This document shows positions 33,864 to 44,396 of a stretch of DNA of 64,000 nt, piece by piece. The notes under the pieces are model-generated. The model was not told the DNA's origin. It saw only the letters and a list, made by a program, of their open reading frames with translations, and made no database searches. The stretch comes from Cephalotrichum gorgonifer (taxonomy: Eukaryota > Ascomycota > Sordariomycetes > Microascales > Microascaceae). The position numbers were made by a program, and so were the translations under genes. The stretch lies in NCBI GenBank assembly GCA_900312665.1, contig ONZQ02000011.1, forward strand, positions 263,454 to 327,453, given 5' to 3'. Numbering within the stretch: the first letter of the stretch is position 1; each line of letters begins with the position of its first letter.

Positions 33864-36800
33864 CTACCACGTAGTGCCAACCGGACTCAGTATAACACAG
33901 ACAGTCCCTCTGTGGGGACATAATATCTCCCCGCTTGCCGTGACGCGCAACAACCCCAAGTTCTGCGGCGGTACCCAGTCCCTCGGAAGGAAGAAATGCC
34001 GCTGTACATCGGCGAGTCCCCTCACGGACTTTAGCAGCCACGAACACACCCAGAGCGACCGGTCGATGAAGACGAACTTCCCGTTGGGAAGGACATCAAG
34101 CGGCATCTCGACAGCTTGAGAGACACCCGGCGGTACCTCTATAGGAGTGATAACAAGCGACTTCTCGCCCTTTACCCCTTCCACAGCAGGTGGTATACTC
34201 CCAGGATTAATAGCGGCGGTATCAAAGATGAAGAACCGCCGAGGGAGTTTGCGGGATGGCGTTCGGGGTGCCATCCTAACCATGATATGACCCTTGAAAA
34301 ATGTTTCTCTTACGTCCTCAACTTCGTCTTGTACAACCGATATGTCCAAGAGCGGCCTGCTGAGTGTTCGTTCTAGGTCAGACTGCTCGGATGGATCCAG
34401 TCCGACGGGTGGTCCGCCATCTACGCTATCCCACCAAGACCATGACGCGATGCTTGTCAAGTCCACTCGCCGATGCAGCGCCACGCCACGCGGAGTTATG
34501 AACAAGAGAAAGTCAGGGAAATAAGGGTGGTTAATCCACTTTCCGGAAGATGGGAGCGGCGCCTCCAGAAGATCGCCTCGCGAGTCGTCAGCCCGCGCCG
34601 GATCGAGAAACCAGATCTGAAAGGCCGAGGGTGATGAGAGAAGTAATGACGACGAGTCGGGCAGGAAGAGGACTTGGCTGATGTCCCTAGAGTCACCGAC
34701 TTTGGCCTGGAATCTTTCGACTTGACGGGCGCTAACCACGCGGCCGTCCGGTCCCTTCTCGATCTGGAAAACAGTGATACGACCGCGGAGCTCTGCATAG
34801 CACAGCCGCTCACCGTCACCGCTCCACGCAACATGCTCCACGCTCATCCGCGTCGCGGTCTGGCCGACCAGAATCCTCTCCAGCCTCTTGTAATTGAGGA
34901 GTTCTACAGCGCCTTCTTCATTCCCAAGACACACCATCGGCGCCGCGCCTGGTGGCACTGGCTGGACGAGGACAATAGCAGGCGATTCATCAACGGATTT
35001 CTCAGATGCTACCTGTGGTTTCTGCATGCTGCTTGTGCTATCGCCAGTCGCCTGGGCACGCGGCGGATTGTTATCGGGGGCAGCTAGCCGGACGAGTGCG
35101 TTCGGCTCCCATACGCTACAGTAATTGGAACGCGTGTCAAAGAATCGGCGGCCGTCCGGGGCAAAGCAGAGGGCTCTGATTGAATCCTCCGAGTTGAGCT
35201 TGTAGATGAGGGTCGAGGTCTCATAGTCAAAGAGCCTCACGACACCCCCAACACCGCAAATCGCATAGACCAGCCCATCAGGGCTACATACGATGTTGGA
35301 CGGCATTTCCCCTTGGGCCGGCTGTTGTTCGCTGTATGACCCGTCGACAATGTTCAACTTGAAGCTGTAACCGTCCAGGAAGATCCCAATGATCTCGTCG
35401 CCTCCGGGATGCCAGGAGACCCGGGAAACGAAAGGCGCTTGCTTCGAGGGTTGGCCTAGTTTCGGGGACCGGGTTATGCGCCTCAGAGGCGTCGCTGGAC
35501 TGATTAACCATACCGTGGAGGGGAAGCTCCTGTATGCAGCCGCAATCTTTGACCCGTCTGGACTGAAGGCCAATGCGGATGGAGAGTTGAGATATGTGCC
35601 TTCAAGCGCCGTTACGTCTCTAAGTAGGTCTTTGCCAACTACCTCCCAGGAGGGATGCTCTTCGGTAAGCGGAGCTCGAAGGACGCAGCGACGATCGGTC
35701 CCGACAAGCAACACGGCATCATCATCGACAAACTGTAAGCACAAAGCCTGCATTTCAACCTGGTTAGGGATGGATTGGACAAGCTGCCCCGTTCGTGGAC
35801 TCCAGATTTTCGTGGCGCGGAAACCGTATGTTGCCAGGCGATCCCCCTTTGCACTAAAGCAAATGCATGCCACAGTTTCACCGTGGTTTAGAGTGCAGAT
35901 CTGATGGAATGTTGTACAGTCCCAAATGAAGATCGAGCCGTCACTGGTGCCCACAGCGAGGTATTGCCCACTGCAGCACACCACAGTAGCCAGTGCCTCC
36001 CGCCCAACAGAGACCCGTGCAAGACAGTCATCCCAGTCCTCGGAGGCCCCGAGGACCCTCAGCGACTCGGATTGCTGCGTCCCGAATATCTTGTAAATGG
36101 AAGAGGTCGTGGGACAGAACGGCGCAACCCCGGTGTAAATGACTTCGGGCGCCTGCGAAAGGCACTCGCCGAACTTTCCGAGGATCTTGAGCAGATCGCG
36201 GGACCAGCCTTCCAAGTTTTCGAGGTCGCCGTATCTTCCAAGGGCCGGGTCGGTTGCCGACTCGGCCATCTGCTTGATTCTCCGTACGAATGTGTGTAGT
36301 ACCTTGGACGCGTTGATGAGCACTGTGAGTTGGCCGAGAGATGCCAGAGTATAGATCCATGTTAGGACGGAGGTCTGCGTGAAGAACCGGGCCAAGAGGT
36401 CCAATTGTTCCTCTCCACCCTCCGGAAGATTGGCGGCCGCCAGATGGTGGGGCCAAGACGTTGCACGGTATTCGAACAACTTGGGCGACGTCCGCTGCAG
36501 CTTTGATCTTAGACCCTTTTCTAGGAAGGAAGCGATCGACAGCTTGAATATCTCGGCGTGACAGGATGCCGCCTCTAGAGAGAACGGCAACGTTGTCGTC
36601 GTGGCAGTGAGATATTCCCTAGCGGTATGGTGTATCAGACTGATCCTATCGCCCTCGATGGCGATAAAGTGCCCGCAGAGCCTAGTTGTGGTCTGCAGAA
36701 TGTCAAGGAGCCGGCCGAACTCGGGCTCCAAGGCGTCAGCAAGTTCTTCTACGGCCAGAGGCCGGTGCACATGGACCCCCCACATCAGTAACTGTCGCGC

Positions 36801-39239
36801 CAGGTTCTTATCGGCTGGTCGTCGGATCCTGGCAATGGTCTCCTCCATCCGTTGATACAGTCCATCCATTCCTGAGGGAAGCTCGGTAAGGCGCTCCCTG
36901 ATGTCGTCTTCCGTATTGCAGTCTTTAAGCTCCTCGAGAATAAGGTGAATCCAGAGGAAATTACCCTCGGCCCGGTCTAGAATCTGTCCGGCGACCTGCT
37001 GGGTAATCTCCTCACCCCAGTTTCTGTGCAGGAGCTCTTGTCCTACGTACGTCGTCAGGTCTGTCGTATCCTGGTCGACCGAGACTACGGACGTCGAAAC
37101 TTTTGATTCCATTCGGTCGAATGCTAAAGAGCGTGTCGGACTCCATCTGCTTGTGACTGCAACTCTGATGGGTATTGTGGAGCCACTTATGTCGCCTAGA
37201 AGCTCGAGGATATCATTTGGCGAATGTGCCTCGTCCAGACCATCAATGACCCAGTACAGCGGGGGCCGAGACTCCATGCCCAAGAGGAGACCAGCGAAGA
37301 GTTTCTTCCAAATCGATCGCCATTCAGCGTCCGTTGGCTTAAAGCCGGCGTCGAGCCTCTTGAGCAGAGATTTGCGGAACGTAGGGACTTGCTGAGCTAC
37401 CTGAAATGCCAGACTCCTAAGCAAAGCGGCTACGGACCGTTTTGATTCATCCCTGGCCCTGACGAAGAAGTACTGTACCAAGGCGCCCTCTTGTTGGAGG
37501 TGCTGAATTAGAAAAGATGCGATCACTGACTTGCCCCGGCCGGGGCGTCCGTGGAGGCATATAATCTCCGAGTAAGATGGCGATGCTAGCCAGGAGCTGA
37601 CGGAAGGATTATCTAACACCCATTGGCACGTTCCCTCCGTCCTCCGGCCGCTAAAGAGCACGAGGTCATGGTCGACGGAATTCGAGGTCGATAGCAAAAG
37701 TCGGAGCTTCAGGATATCTTCTATACTAGGTTGATATTCTAATATCCGCGGGTCAGCGTCGTTTATTAGCCCTCAGGTTTCGGGTTACGGAAAAAAGGCA
37801 GGGGGGGAAGGCTACATACCAGGCGCAGATTCGGAAGAGACTAAAGATCTCAGTGCGCCAAGAACAACCCTAAAGTTGGGGTCTTCGGGATTTTCAAACT
37901 TGCACATATTATGGTGATCAGCATTGAGCGATCTAGATACTTCTCCCGGGTAGCCCAACGTTGCTGACTCCAGGTCTAAGATCATCTATGTCCGGACAGT
38001 TTCGCATTAGTACTCAGTCTCTGTTAACCTGGAGAATGGCTGGCGGGAGGACATAATACCGCAGAGAATACGCCATGGGAGGTTCGCAATGTTTCATAAA
38101 AGGAGAATATCTGGAGGTTGTTGGAGACGTGCCGAAACTGTTCATTTATGGTGCGCAAGAAAGAGCTGTGCTTGTCGAGGTCGGCAACATATTGTTTGGG
38201 AAATGACCCTATGGAGAGAACTCGATTCAAAAACGGTGCTAGGTCAGAGCCGCGGTGAGGTGTTGAGAGAAAGATGGCGGATTTGATAGAGCGCGTTATT
38301 GCTGCGTACCGGGCGTCGAGCCGAGCGTCCAAGTATGCCTGGAAGAATGAAGGACGAGATGCTATAAGCTTCGGCCACCCAATTTAAGCAGCTATGCAGA
38401 GCATCGATACCTTTTTGAACACAAGGCCGCCCATAGAATGAGTGACGAATATGATCGGGACCTAAACAATACGTGTCACAGGACTTAGCATGACTCTGGC
38501 CTCATATATGACGCAGAGAGAGCAAACCTACCTCACCGAGGTTTAGTTTTCTGCCCTGGGGATCCCGACCAAACAACATATCATAGAGGAGATTCTTGGA
38601 AAAGTCCGAGATTCCTAGTGCTGAGCTTTGGGATACGGATCTATAATGCGCATTGTAACCGAAGGTGAATATTCTAGCACTCTGAAGGACCTCATCATAG
38701 GGTAGCCATTTTTGGGGCCAGAACAGGTCAAGCCGCCGGTCCTTGCACCACGTTAACATGCTAGAGCCGCCGAGGCCGTGAATGAAGATGATGTCGGCCA
38801 CATGATGATTCTCGGGAGCAGGAGAGTAGAGGAGCGAGAGGCCGAGCGGGTCGGCGGACTTGAGATTTGGCCCGGGCTTGTGGACGCCGGCACTGGCCAG
38901 GGAAGACGGCGTTGAACTGGGAGAGAGATATCGGTGAGCAAGAGAAGCAGCGGGTAGGGAACTTGACGCATTGCTGCTGGGAGTTTGGAGGCTGTCTCGT
39001 GGTGGCGTGCTCGGTGCCGGAGATGGATCTCGGTTGTCGGGATCCGGGGGTTGGTTACTGGCATGACGACGACTTCGAGATGACGAGAACAACTTCCGAG
39101 AGAACTGGAGAATGTGGTCAGTGGGGTTAGGAGCCGCTTGCAACGGTGCAGCTCTCGCAAGCGCTAGTGCATAGGGCCAAGGTCTCCCTTTCAGGTATTA
39201 GTGGTATGGTACGGGTAAGGTACCCACCAACATCTTCAT
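33864..39239 (-). CDS. NLR-type receptor: alpha/beta-hydrolase (SesB-like) - NACHT - WD40
   Basis: A three-part fungal NLR. Firm minus-strand exons are 39151-38532, 38461-38411, 38338-38060, 37985-37820 and 37738-33864. A 16-nt first exon 39239-39224 (MKMLV) is inferred because the next frame has no ATG until residue about 137. Total about 1668 aa. The effector domain has IIFIHGLGGSSMLTWCKD and nucleophile elbow VTHSMGGLVFKK (Ser221), then FLSTPHRGSDLAPF, typical of the SesB/DUF676 lipase-like fold. A linker ending SATLGYPGEVSRSL precedes the NACHT domain: HGRPGRGKSVIASFL (Lys447), YWVIDGLDEAH and later LLMWGVHVHRPLAVEELADAL. The C-terminus has degenerate WD40-type blades (TSDGSIFIWDCTT, LAFSPDGSKIAAAYR, VRLFDYETSTLIYKL). 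Such proteins act in heterokaryon incompatibility or immunity; ligand unknown. No frameshift or in-frame stop is seen, so it looks intact. Confidence 0.88.
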
Positions 39240-39646
39240 TTTGCTTGACGTCCACGAGACTGATGAGACAGTTGAAACTGTCAATATGAGTCAATGCTGG
39301 TGTACGTTGCACTCTATTGACCCGCGCTTATCCTACGAGTAGAGACACTTCTGTAGTCCTGTTGGCTGCACACGGCTTCGAGTGAGAAAGGATGGGCGGC
39401 TACCAGTCGTTAGCTCCCGCCGTTAGCTCCCGTCCAGGTGCGGGGTTGATAGTTACCCCACAAGGAAACGCAGGGTCCGCCGGCCCCACTCTCACTTTGG
39501 AGGACTACCATGTAGTGATACAGGGTATCGACATGAGTACGCGCTCATTTTCAAGATATCTGGTCTTATCAAAAAGGAACTAAATTATAAGGCTCCCGAG
39601 AGTTCTTCTCTTCCAGAGGTGGGGAGATGTGAATCATATCTCAACG
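39240..39646. other. Spacer upstream of the NLR gene
   Basis: It contains the NLR promoter side and the 3' end region of the ketosamine kinase gene. A TACGAGTA motif is at 39334-39341 and a near-duplicate gttagctcccg occurs twice at 39408-39432. No gene is seen. Confidence 0.5.
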
Positions 39647-41125
39647 TCAAATTCCGGTGAGTCCCCAAGATACAGGTGCCGAGGTGACCTTCCCATCTGC
39701 CCCCGAACCACCACTTCTATCAAAAGCAATATCTTGTGTCGATTCCGTTGGAATATATTTATTGAGAAGGTAGGTGAAGTCATCAAGTGCCCTTTAAGAA
39801 ACGCCGTGTAAGCGGTTGAAGATATTTAGGAGAGCAGCAGCAAGTACGGACGCCTTCGCAATGAAAACGCCCGTAATCCAAGCCACCAGATATGCTATGC
39901 GTACAAGAAACGGCGAGGCGATATCGGCAGAAAGTGGATGGGAAAAGGGGAAGGGCAAGGAAACGCGAGAAACGTACAGCTTCCGGGCTGGTGATCCAGC
40001 AAAGCACGCCGAGTGCATGAAATTCGTCTTGGCGCTGTACAGCCGGTTCCGATCATCCCACTCATCCTTAGGTTCACTCGGCTCGCAGTTTCGCAGGTAC
40101 TCTTGCCGGTAGACCTCGGCCTTCAACCGGTGCCGCTCTGCTCGCCAAATTCCGAGCTCCATCTCGTTATGCCCGTAGTAGGCAGCGCAGTCGTAGATCC
40201 AAGGGTCGCCGGTCCCCGCCTCGGTGCCGACGTTGCCATCCCACAAGTCCCCGTGGATAAGTACTGGCTCGACCTTGCGCCCTTCCGATTCGAGCGCCCC
40301 GATCAGCCGCGGGATTAGATGAGTCTGAACTCGGCGGTACGCGGCGTCGAGCTCCGGCCAGATGCCGTTCGTCTCGGTATCGTGATCGTAGGCCTTTGCG
40401 AGGAGCTTGCTAAAGAAGGAGGTCCAGTTCGGGTCCCAGTCCACCGTTTGCGTGCGGGCTCCATCAAACGTCTGGATGGGAAATCCGAACATTCCCGTGG
40501 GTGAGCGCGCCGCGGGGCTCGAGTGCATTTCCGCCACGCGGGCCCCGAGCCGGACCGGGTCCGGCATAGTGCCGGAGACGAAATTCTTGAACTCGACCAG
40601 GAGGAAATGACTCGGCGGCGACACCGTCTTGAGTTTCCCCCAGCCTATCGGTTTCGGTACCAGCCCTGGAGCCGCTCTATGGAGGGCCTCCATTCCCATA
40701 AACTCCCCTCGAAGTTGCCTCCTGCCCGACTCGCCGGGGACATACTAAGGATAAAAATAACTTTAGCTTTTATCTGGCCACGGGGACATGGAGTGTCACA
40801 TCTGGTAGGCTAACCTTCAGGAAGAATGCCGTAGGCTGCCCATGTCGATCAACAGCGTTGATCTTCGCCGTGAATGACCAGTCAGATTTCCCACAGTTGC
40901 GTGCGTCTAGCGCCCTCGTTCCTTCGGGGAGGACTGCTCCATAATGATTGAAGAATGTCGAAGTTAGCTTGAGAACCTTGCCGGCCAGCCATTTCCCTCG
41001 TTCACGGAATCGAAACTACCTTCGAGAACAGCCAGATCAATTGGAACCTGCCCAGAAGGGTTCAGGCCGAACATAGTCACCTCACCCTTGGCCACGTTTT
41101 GATCCTCTTCCACCGTCGCCATCAT
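39647..41125 (-). CDS. Fructosamine/ketosamine-3-kinase family protein
   Basis: FN3K-family kinases phosphorylate sugar adducts on protein amines so that they fall off (deglycation). Minus-strand exons are 41125-41020, 40936-40815, 40744-39978 and 39791-39647, giving 379 aa with consistent phases. The 186-nt last intron restores the expected C-terminus (ALDDFTYLLNKYIP); reading through gives an unrelated frame. Features: AVLPEGTRALDARNCGKSDW and FFLK (ATP Lys) near the N-terminus, GEFMGMEALH, then VLIHGDLWDGN with catalytic-loop Asp, and DPWIYDCAAYYGHNEMELG, the D-P-A-[CV]-Y-Y-G-[HD]-x-E motif characteristic of the family with Asp substituting for the DFG aspartate region. The start is the first of two adjacent ATGs (41125 and 41122). 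The substrate in fungi is inferred, not shown. Confidence 0.88.
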
Positions 41126-41919
41126 CTTAGATAGTCGGTGTTGTTTTTCCTTCAACAGCTCGAAGAACACGACAACAGTGGTAAATGAGCCATTGTCAAA
41201 TACTCTCTAGCAACTTGGGAGCTCTCCCTTGGGGTTAAATGCCGTCGTAACCCATCACATTCCAGTCTTTGTAAAGAATATATTCGAGCACCTACCTGCC
41301 CAATCCGGAGCTGACCCAGCGGTATACCTGCAAGGTCCTCTTTGGGGTGGCATAACTAGTAATACTGACTTCTATGATGCCAGATATAGTTTGCAAAAGC
41401 TTCTACATTGGACAGCAGAAACCATCTTCCTTGAGGGTTATGGCCTAAACCAGCCGTCCACTGGGCCAACCTATGAAGCTGGCATTGCGGTCGGTGGCTA
41501 ATCTTGCTTGATATTTCTCCGCGGTTGCTGTCGTGAGCTATTTAAGTAGGTCATTGCTTTATTGCTACGACTAAGGTATACGATGCGAAAAAGAAACCTA
41601 GTGATGAAATTCAAAATAAATCCCCGGTGGATTAATTGTTGCTGCTCAAGGAAGTTCTCCCACTCCTATGATAGGTCAGCAGCGTCTCCCATTTAGAACA
41701 TGGGCCAGCAGGGTGATCCGTGGATATTCAACCGGCGATAATCCGGTTCTGCCATCTCCCACCGCCACGTCCTCCACCACGTCGACACGTCCACCCAACC
41801 GCAACCGAGGCCGATCCACGTGTAAGCTCTGAGTGTGGAACATGCCTCACTCCGACGGATAACTTTCTTTTTTTTCTCTTCTCCCAAGATCCCGAGGCCC
41901 CCTCTCATTTCCCCCCAAG
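41126..41919. other. Divergent spacer with one unexplained open stretch
   Basis: The spacer separates the ketosamine kinase start (-) from GPI16 (+). From 41229 to 41501 the plus strand is open without an ATG start and reads like globular protein (for example YLQGPLWGGITSNTDFYDAR). I cannot assign it; it could be a gene relic or chance. Confidence 0.4.
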
Positions 41920-43833
41920 ATGCGCCGGATCCTAGCGCTCCTCCTCCTCCACGTCGTGGGCGCGCTCTCCTCCGCCGCCGAGTACCACGAGCAACTCAAC
42001 CTCCGGCCACTGCCCCTTTCCTCGCTCCTCGCGAGCTTTAACTTCCGCTCGACGACGCCCGTGTCCGAGTTCGAGGCCCACAACTACCGCCTATTCCCGC
42101 GGTCTGTCGCGCAGATCCTTCAGCATGCGGGCACGAGGGAGCTACACCTGAGGTTCAGCCTAGGGAGGTGGGACGCCGAGACGTGGGGCGCGCGGCCCTG
42201 GGACGGCACGAGGGAGGGTGGGACAGGAGTCGAGCTCTGGGCGTGGCTCGAGGCGGAGACGGACGAGGAGTACGAGAACCCCCCCTTTCTCTTACCAGTC
42301 ATTGCTAGAGATCCGCGGGACAACTGTTGCTAACCGTGACGGAATTCACAGGGCGGACCAGAAGTGGCTTGTCCTCACGAACGCGCTCTCCGGCCTCTTC
42401 TGCGCCTCGCTAAACTTCATCGACGGCACTCGCACGATCCGGCCCGCCATGTCCTTCGCACCTGAGGGGGACCACCCGAACGCGACCCTTCCTAACATGC
42501 AGCTGCTGCACGGCGTGCTGCCCCACGAGGTAGTCTGCACCGAGAACCTGACGCCCTTCCTAAAGCTCCTGCCATGCAAGGGCAAGGCCGGAATCTCGAG
42601 CCTCCTCGACGGCCACAAGCTGTTCGATGCCTCCTGGCAGAGCATGGCGATAGATGTTCGGCCGGTGTGCCCCGAAGAGGGAGAGTGCGTCCTTGAAATC
42701 GACCAGACCATCGACATGGTGCTGGACATTGAGCGCTCGAAGCGTCCCAAGGGTTAGTTAGCTCTGGCTCCCGAAAGATATCGATCCTGCCTCCCTTTTC
42801 TCTTCAGACGGTGGATATCTAAACTTTGGCTCTAGGCAACCCTATTCCGCGCCCGAAGCAGACTGGCGATCTTAAATGCGACACCTCGAAGCCATACCAC
42901 TCCGACAGCGTCTGCTTCCCGCTCGACCACCAGCTCGGCCAGGAGTGGGCTCTCAACGAAATATTTGGCAAGCCTCTAAAGGGCACATGCCCCCTCACGA
43001 GCCCCGACACCCCTCCCGTCTGCATGGAGATTCCGAACTCCCGACACGTCTTCACCTCTGGGGGCGCCATCGAGACCAAGAACCCGGATGGCAAATCCCG
43101 CTGCTTCAAGCTCGCGCCGGACGCGGACTTCGGGATGATGCTGCCGCCGCTGAGCCAGGGCGCCGGCCACGACGGGCCCGAGCAGGACTACGTCAAGCCC
43201 GCGACGCCCCTCGTGTACGCGGACCGCAGCCTCATGGGCTACGGCCAGGAGCACGGCCGCGTGCAGACGATCCTCACGAACCCCAGCCCGGATGAGGAGG
43301 TCGAGTTCGTCTACATGGAGTCGCTGCCCTGGTTCATGCGCGTGTACCTGCACACGCTCGACGCGCGCATCGACGGCGCCCCCGGCTCCCAGCCCGACCT
43401 CATCAAGGACATCTACTACCTCCCGGCCGTCGACCGCACGCGCGGCACCCAGCTCGAGCTCCGCATGGTTCTCCCGCCCTCTTCGACCGTCTTCCTGACC
43501 TACGACTTTGAGAAGTCCATCCTGAGGTACACGGAGTACCCGCCCGACGCGAACCGCGGCTTTGACGTCGCCGGCGCCGTCATCACAACGCTGAGGCCCC
43601 GGAGGCTGAACCTCCGCACGACGTCGCTGCTCCTGTACCTGCCGACGCCCGATTTCAGCATGCCGTACAACGTCATAATATTCACGTCGACGGCGACCGC
43701 CATGGCGTTTGGCGGACTGTATAACATCCTCGTGAGGAGGTTCGTCGGGGCCGACGAGGCGCCGAAGTCACCGCTGAAACAGAAGGTGGAGAGGTTGGTT
43801 GGGGCGCTCAAGGCGTTATTGAGGAAGAAGTAG
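41920..43833 (+). CDS. GPI16: GPI transamidase subunit GPI16 / PIG-T
   Basis: An essential, ER-membrane subunit of the GPI-anchor transamidase that attaches GPI to proteins. Exons are 41920-42269, 42352-42752 and 42836-43833, giving 582 aa, close to the fungal norm. A signal peptide (MRRILALLLLHVVGALSSA) is followed by EYHEQLNLRPLP. Family segments include RELHLRFSLGRWD, WGARPWDG, WLVLTNALSGLFCASLNFID, TIRPAMSF, LLHGVLPHEVVCTENLTPF and LPCKGKAGISSLLDGHKLFD. A single C-terminal membrane helix (around residues 528-550, YNVIIFTSTATAMAFGGLYN) and a short basic cytosolic tail end the protein, as expected for a type I topology. It converges on the GH74 gene. Confidence 0.95.
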
Positions 43834-44396
43834 CTAGTGGGACAGGTATGAAAAATAATACAGGAGTTTTTTGTTTTGTTATTCAGCATGTGCGTTTGGG
43901 TTCGAGCTGATCTTGTGATACTACCCCCATGCGGTGCTGGCGGGGCAGGAAGACGTATTCTGGCCCTGCTCAAGCCTCATGAGATGCCAGGAGATAGCAG
44001 GTTTGAAGGCTACAGTCTCGACGGCGTCATAGCGATGGTAATACCCATTGCACCGGGTCGATACCGGATCACTAACTACGAGAGAGTTAGTTATCGGGAA
44101 ACTGGACCGGTCGGGTTTGACTCGGCAAGCAGAGTCAAAAGTAATCTCTTTCAAAGACTAGCAATTGTATTCAAAACTATGGACAATGAATCGAAGAAGG
44201 TAGCTATATCTACCAAAGTATATACAGCAAAGAATATGTGCAGACATACCCCACCCCTTTGCGAGATGATGATGGACGGAAGCGTTGAACAAAGGGGAGT
44301 TAGCCTCAGGAGCACGTATGTAAGAGAACCATCGCAGCCAGAACGACCACGGAGGCTACACTAGCGATAACTACCCAGTTACCCTAGCCCCCCAAT
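43834..44396. other. Convergent 3' spacer with hairpin
   Basis: The spacer lies between the GPI16 and GH74 stops. It contains a perfect 8-bp inverted repeat at 44116-44139 (TTTGACTC and GAGTCAAA around an 8-nt loop). No gene is supportable. Confidence 0.55.
44116..44139. repeat. Inverted repeat TTTGACTC / GAGTCAAA
   Basis: Perfect 8-bp arms surround the 8-nt loop ggcaagca. It lies in the 3' spacer, and could be a transcript hairpin or a chance dyad. Confidence 0.8.
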
